DNA of 36,504 nt from an uncultured bacterium (GTDB lineage Bacteria; Planctomycetota; Phycisphaerae; Phycisphaerales; UBA1924), in assembly GCA_903834785.1 (NCBI GenBank), contig CAILKP010000123.1:1-36504 (forward strand), read 5' to 3'. The position numbers were made by a program, and so were the translations under genes. This document shows positions 33,849-36,504 of this stretch, piece by piece. Position 1 is the stretch's first letter, and each line of letters begins with the position of its first letter. Under the pieces are notes generated by a model, which had not been told where the DNA came from, did no database searches, and saw nothing but the letters and a program-made list of their open reading frames with translations.

Positions 33849-34622
33849 ATGTCCGTCACGAGCCAGCTTCGCAAGGTGTTCGAGGTCGACCAACTCATCT
33901 CTGGCCTCCAGAGCCGCCTGACCAGCGCCGATCGCTTCCACGGCGAGCAGCAGCGTCAGCTTGATGAGATGGACGCAAAGATCAGTTCCATCGAGACCGA
34001 GACTAAGAAGTCCAAGCTCCAGCAAAGCTCGCTGGAGAAGGAAGCCGCCGCACTTGAGGCCAAGATGGCCACGCTGCGTGAGGCCATGGGCTCGGCCCGG
34101 ACCAACAAGGAATACTCCACGTTCCTTGGCGAGCTCAATGCGCTCAAGGCCCAGAAGGACGAGAAGGACAAGTCGCAGATCGAGCTGATGGAGAAGGCCG
34201 AGGCCGCCACAGCCCAGATCGCCGAGATCAACACCAAGCGTGCCGAGCGCGTCGCGATGGTCGCCAAGGCCGGCGAGGAGCGGGCCAAGCGTCAGTCCGA
34301 GATCGCAAGCAAGCTCGCCGAACTGCAGAGCAAGCGCGACACGCTGGCCAAGGACCTCGCACCGTCCGAACTGGCCCTGCTGGCCGAACTCATCGACCGC
34401 CTCGGCGAGAACGCCATGGCCAAGGTTGATGAGATCGACCGCCGCAACCACGAGTGGGCCTGCTCATCGTGCATGCGTGCCCTGCCGGTTCAGGCCATCA
34501 GCATGATCCTCAAGGGCCAGCTGACCCGGTGCAGCAACTGCACGTGCATCCTCTTTGCCGATGACGATCAGGATGTCGGCGCCAAGAAGGTCAAGAAGAA
34601 GGAAGCCGCCGAGCAGCTGTAA
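33849..34622 (+). CDS. Coiled-coil protein with C-terminal C4 zinc ribbon (DUF164/zf-RING_7 type)
   Basis: Residues about 5-175 are a long antiparallel coiled coil with the family hallmark ARTNKEYSTFLGELNAL (83-99). The C-terminus has a four-cysteine ribbon: CSSC (205-208) and CSNC (228-231). The 257 residues are typical of this widespread family, whose molecular role is not settled; nucleic-acid or protein binding has been suggested from structure. It is the last gene of the purA-uppS-cdsA run, 107 bases after cdsA, and is followed by an intrinsic terminator. Confidence 0.9.
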   Translation: MSVTSQLRKVFEVDQLISGLQSRLTSADRFHGEQQRQLDEMDAKISSIETETKKSKLQQSSLEKEAAALEAKMATLREAMGSARTNKEYSTFLGELNALKAQKDEKDKSQIELMEKAEAATAQIAEINTKRAERVAMVAKAGEERAKRQSEIASKLAELQSKRDTLAKDLAPSELALLAELIDRLGENAMAKVDEIDRRNHEWACSSCMRALPVQAISMILKGQLTRCSNCTCILFADDDQDVGAKKVKKKEAAEQL

Positions 34623-34673
34623 AGCAATCAGCACGGCGGATTGACAAGAATCGGAAATGACAGAACTTCAAAG

Positions 34674-34700
34674 CACCGCCCCTTGCCGGGCGGTGTTTTT
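34674..34700 (+). terminator. Intrinsic terminator after the purA-uppS-cdsA run
   Basis: An eight-base-pair stem (CACCGCCC at 34674-34681 pairing with 34688-34695) with a six-base loop is followed by TTTTT. It lies 51 bases after the zinc-ribbon coiled-coil gene. The complementary strand offers only a short U-poor tail, so it works mainly on the plus strand. Confidence 0.85.
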
Positions 34701-34721
34701 CTGTACCGGTTCGGCGAAGCA

Positions 34722-35975
34722 TCAGCCCCGGAGCATCTTGAGCAGTGTCCGGGACTCATCATCGAGACCGAGTTCGCTGACATCCTCAACCACGGCCTTG
34801 CCCGCCGCGGCATCGCCGAGGTGGCGGGCCAGCACGATGCCGAGCAGGAGCTTGATCTTGATGAGTTCAGCGTCCTTCTTGTACGCCGCGATGAACTGGC
34901 GATAGGCGCGGGCGGCCTGGGGGGCGTTGCCGTTGTCGAGCAGGCCGTTGGCCAGCAGCAGTTGCTTATCCCGCGGCAGGGTTGCCAGCGGGTGCTGCTC
35001 GCCGCGGTCGGCGATGAGTTCCTCCACCAGGGGCGGCACGCCGGACCAGGATGCCGCATCGATCGCGGCCATGAGGCGGGCACGGATGTCCATCGTCTTG
35101 GCATCTGCCGCCGAAACCGCGAAGTTGGGTACGCCGGCCTCCAGCACGGCGCCGGCACCAGCGGCTCCGCCAGCTGCGCTGCCGCCGGTCCGGTTGCCCT
35201 GCTGCCGCACGTTGCTGGCGCGGGTGGCCTTCTCCGCGGCGGCACGCATCTCCTGCCGGCGCTGGTACTGACGGATCATCGAGACCAGGTCGTAGGACTC
35301 GCGCGGGATCAGCCGCAGCCAGAGCACCAGCGAGGCAACGCCGATGCCCCAGAAGTACCCGCCGATGTGGGCCACGGTGGCGACATTGCCGCCCAAACCG
35401 CTGCCGGTCAGGAAGAAGTCTTTGGCGATTGCAAAGGCGATGAACGCCCACGCCGGGATCATGTAGATGCCGATGATGAAGAAGAACAGCAGGCAGCGGA
35501 TGTGCACCTGCGGCAGCATGACCAGGAACGCCCCGGTGACCGCGGCCACCGCGCCGGAGGCACCGACCACGGGACTGGGCGAATAGGCGATGTGGGCAAG
35601 CCCCGCCGCGATGCCGCCGAGGAGGTACAGGCCCAGGAAGCCCAACCGCCCCAGCCGGTCCTCAACCGCCTGGCCGAAGACCCACAGCGTGACCATGTTG
35701 CCCAGAATGTGCCAGAAACCGGCGTGGAGGAACGCGTAACTGATCAGCGTCCACCAGTGAAAGTCTGTGCGTGAGAGCATCAGATTGCCCAGAATCGCCT
35801 GCCCCCGCTCGGTCTCCATCGCCGCATCGAGCCCGCTGCCCATGAGCGACCCGCCGGGGCCGAACAGGCCTGGCAGTTCGGTGAGCGCGTAGACCAGCAC
35901 GTTGACCACCAGCAGCACAGTTGTGACGGCAGGGGCACGGCGAAGCGGACGATCTGTACCAAGAGGAATCAGCAC
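34722..35975 (-). CDS. Rhomboid-family intramembrane serine protease
   Basis: This 417-residue inner-membrane protein begins at a GTG with the family's IPLGTDRPLRR. It has about six membrane segments in residues 15-220. The catalytic serine is Ser140 in VVGASGAV, the paired histidine is His203 in AHIGGYFWG, and FLHAGFWHILGNM (82-94) supplies the oxyanion-stabilising region, so the dyad is complete. Residues about 220-290 are a basic and then Gly/Ala-rich linker. Residues 295-417 are a soluble helical domain with TPR-like spacing (LLANGLLDNGNAPQAARAYR). Substrates are unknown. It is convergent with the zinc-ribbon coiled-coil gene. Confidence 0.95.
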   Translation of the reverse strand: MLIPLGTDRPLRRAPAVTTVLLVVNVLVYALTELPGLFGPGGSLMGSGLDAAMETERGQAILGNLMLSRTDFHWWTLISYAFLHAGFWHILGNMVTLWVFGQAVEDRLGRLGFLGLYLLGGIAAGLAHIAYSPSPVVGASGAVAAVTGAFLVMLPQVHIRCLLFFFIIGIYMIPAWAFIAFAIAKDFFLTGSGLGGNVATVAHIGGYFWGIGVASLVLWLRLIPRESYDLVSMIRQYQRRQEMRAAAEKATRASNVRQQGNRTGGSAAGGAAGAGAVLEAGVPNFAVSAADAKTMDIRARLMAAIDAASWSGVPPLVEELIADRGEQHPLATLPRDKQLLLANGLLDNGNAPQAARAYRQFIAAYKKDAELIKIKLLLGIVLARHLGDAAAGKAVVEDVSELGLDDESRTLLKMLRG

Positions 35976-36026
35976 GCGGCGAGGGTAGAAGGATCGGGGC
36001 GGCGGGAGGAGGAACCAGTCTCGATC

Positions 36027-36055
36027 GGAAGGCGGAAGAACGGGGTCACGCAGAG
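36027..36055 (+). repeat. Intergenic repeat, copy A of an inverted pair
   Basis: The sequence GGAAGGCGGAAGAACGGGGT followed by CACGCAGAG reappears nearly unchanged, in reverse orientation, at 36419-36448; the GGGGTCACGCAGAG part is identical. The continuation with ACGCGGAG resembles the purine-rich intergenic boilerplate found in many bacterial genomes. Confidence 0.7.
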
Positions 36056-36316
36056 CACCAGAGACGCGGAGAAAGGCAGGAGCATGAGGGGAACATGAAT
36101 GAGCAGGAAGAATGCGAGCGATGCGATAGTGAAGCCCTGAGCGGGAGCGACGGACCGGGGAGCGATGTCGCCTGAGTGGAAGTGACGGCGGTCACGAAAG
36201 TTGTTGTGCTTGGAGAGCACACGCTCCATCGTGCAAACTGGAAAGTTGAGGAAAGTGCCATGGTCTCACCGGCCCGGGCGCTTCCGCTTCGGGCTCCAAT
36301 GGCGCATCCCTGCCTT

Positions 36317-36343
36317 CATCCTGCGCATCCTGCCCATCCATGT
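36317..36343 (+). repeat. Short 9-bp tandem repeat
   Basis: CATCCTGCG, CATCCTGCC and CATCCATGT follow each other with a nine-base period; a more diverged CATCCCTGCC copy stands just before at 36305. Such CATCCTG arrays are a known style of intergenic repeat in bacteria; no function is evident. Confidence 0.6.
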
Positions 36344-36418
36344 TCCCTCCTCCTGCCTTCCCCTCGCAACTCACCACTCCCGACTCCTCCCCTCCTGCCT
36401 CTCTCCGGTCCTCCGGTC

Positions 36419-36448
36419 CTCTGCGTGACCCCCTTCCCCCGCCTTCCT
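36419..36448 (-). repeat. Intergenic repeat, copy B of an inverted pair
   Basis: Read on the minus strand this is GGAAGGCGGGGGAAGGGGGT followed by CACGCAGAG, matching copy A at 36027-36055 with few differences. The two copies face each other across about 360 bases that contain no gene. Confidence 0.7.
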
Positions 36449-36504
36449 CCGCGTCCTCCTCTTCCTCCGTTTCCTCCGCGTTAAACCACCGAACCCTCCG
36501 TCCA

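Larger units (their letters stand above)
35976..36504. other. Non-coding right edge
   Basis: About 530 bases upstream of the rhomboid gene contain no recognisable gene. The last 170 bases are strongly pyrimidine-biased on the plus strand. The interval contains an inverted repeat pair and a short tandem repeat, both listed separately. The promoter of the rhomboid gene should lie in the left part. Confidence 0.55.

Noticed and set aside
34641..35774. Plus-strand open frame opposite the rhomboid gene
   Set aside because: Antisense to a gene with a complete catalytic dyad, and it begins inside the terminator region.

Overview
The window looks like a chromosomal segment from a high-GC bacterium of the Planctomycetota, most likely a member or relative of the class Phycisphaerae. 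The reasons are a large secreted protein with C-terminal dockerin/EF-hand-like repeats of the kind common in that group, a small CxxxxC/CxxC zinc-ribbon protein of planctomycete style, many genes without Shine-Dalgarno sites, and ribosomal proteins with long Ala/Lys-rich tails. This placement is inference from protein features; no rRNA gene is present to settle it.

Layout. The left edge (1-66, minus) holds the first 22 codons of an IS3-family transposase OrfA. Next come a minus-strand secreted lipase-like hydrolase overlapping a lipoprotein gene (238-3200), a dockerin-type secreted protein (3283-5232), and a histidine-kinase-like protein overlapping a NarL-type response regulator (5792-7791). 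A gene-poor stretch (7792-9423) with one small hypothetical gene leads to plus-strand scpB and a secreted transglutaminase-fold protein that lacks two catalytic residues. A minus-strand sigma-54-dependent (NtrC-type) regulator follows.

The core of the window (13361-29830, minus strand) is the S10-spc-alpha ribosomal protein cluster, in transcription order: rpsJ, rplC, rplD, rplW, rplB, rpsS, rplV, rpsC, rplP, rpmC, rpsQ, rplN, rplX, rplE, rpsN, rpsH, rplF, rplR, rpsE, rplO, [terminator], secY, infA, rpmJ, rpsM, rpsK, rpoA, [terminator]. The common cluster genes rpmD, adk, map, rpsD and rplQ are absent. A strong hairpin with a U-rich tail between rplO and secY probably splits the cluster into separate transcripts. 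A good promoter-like pair before rpmJ suggests another start. The rpsJ leader can form two mutually exclusive hairpins, and the unusual 406-bp rplC-rplD gap carries several hairpins; both are candidate autoregulatory RNA elements.

Right of the cluster are a small zinc-ribbon gene (minus) and, divergently, purA, uppS, cdsA and a coiled-coil zinc-ribbon protein on the plus strand, closed by an intrinsic terminator. They link purine synthesis with isoprenoid lipid carrier and phospholipid precursor synthesis. A minus-strand rhomboid protease and a non-coding repeat-rich, pyrimidine-biased tail finish the window.

The most unusual observation is ribosomal protein L22 with an N-terminal domain that reads as an XRE/Cro-type helix-turn-helix. 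Others are a short-type S14 that has lost three of four zinc ligands, the pseudo-transglutaminase, the ATPase-degenerate sensor kinase, and the leader structures of the ribosomal operon.
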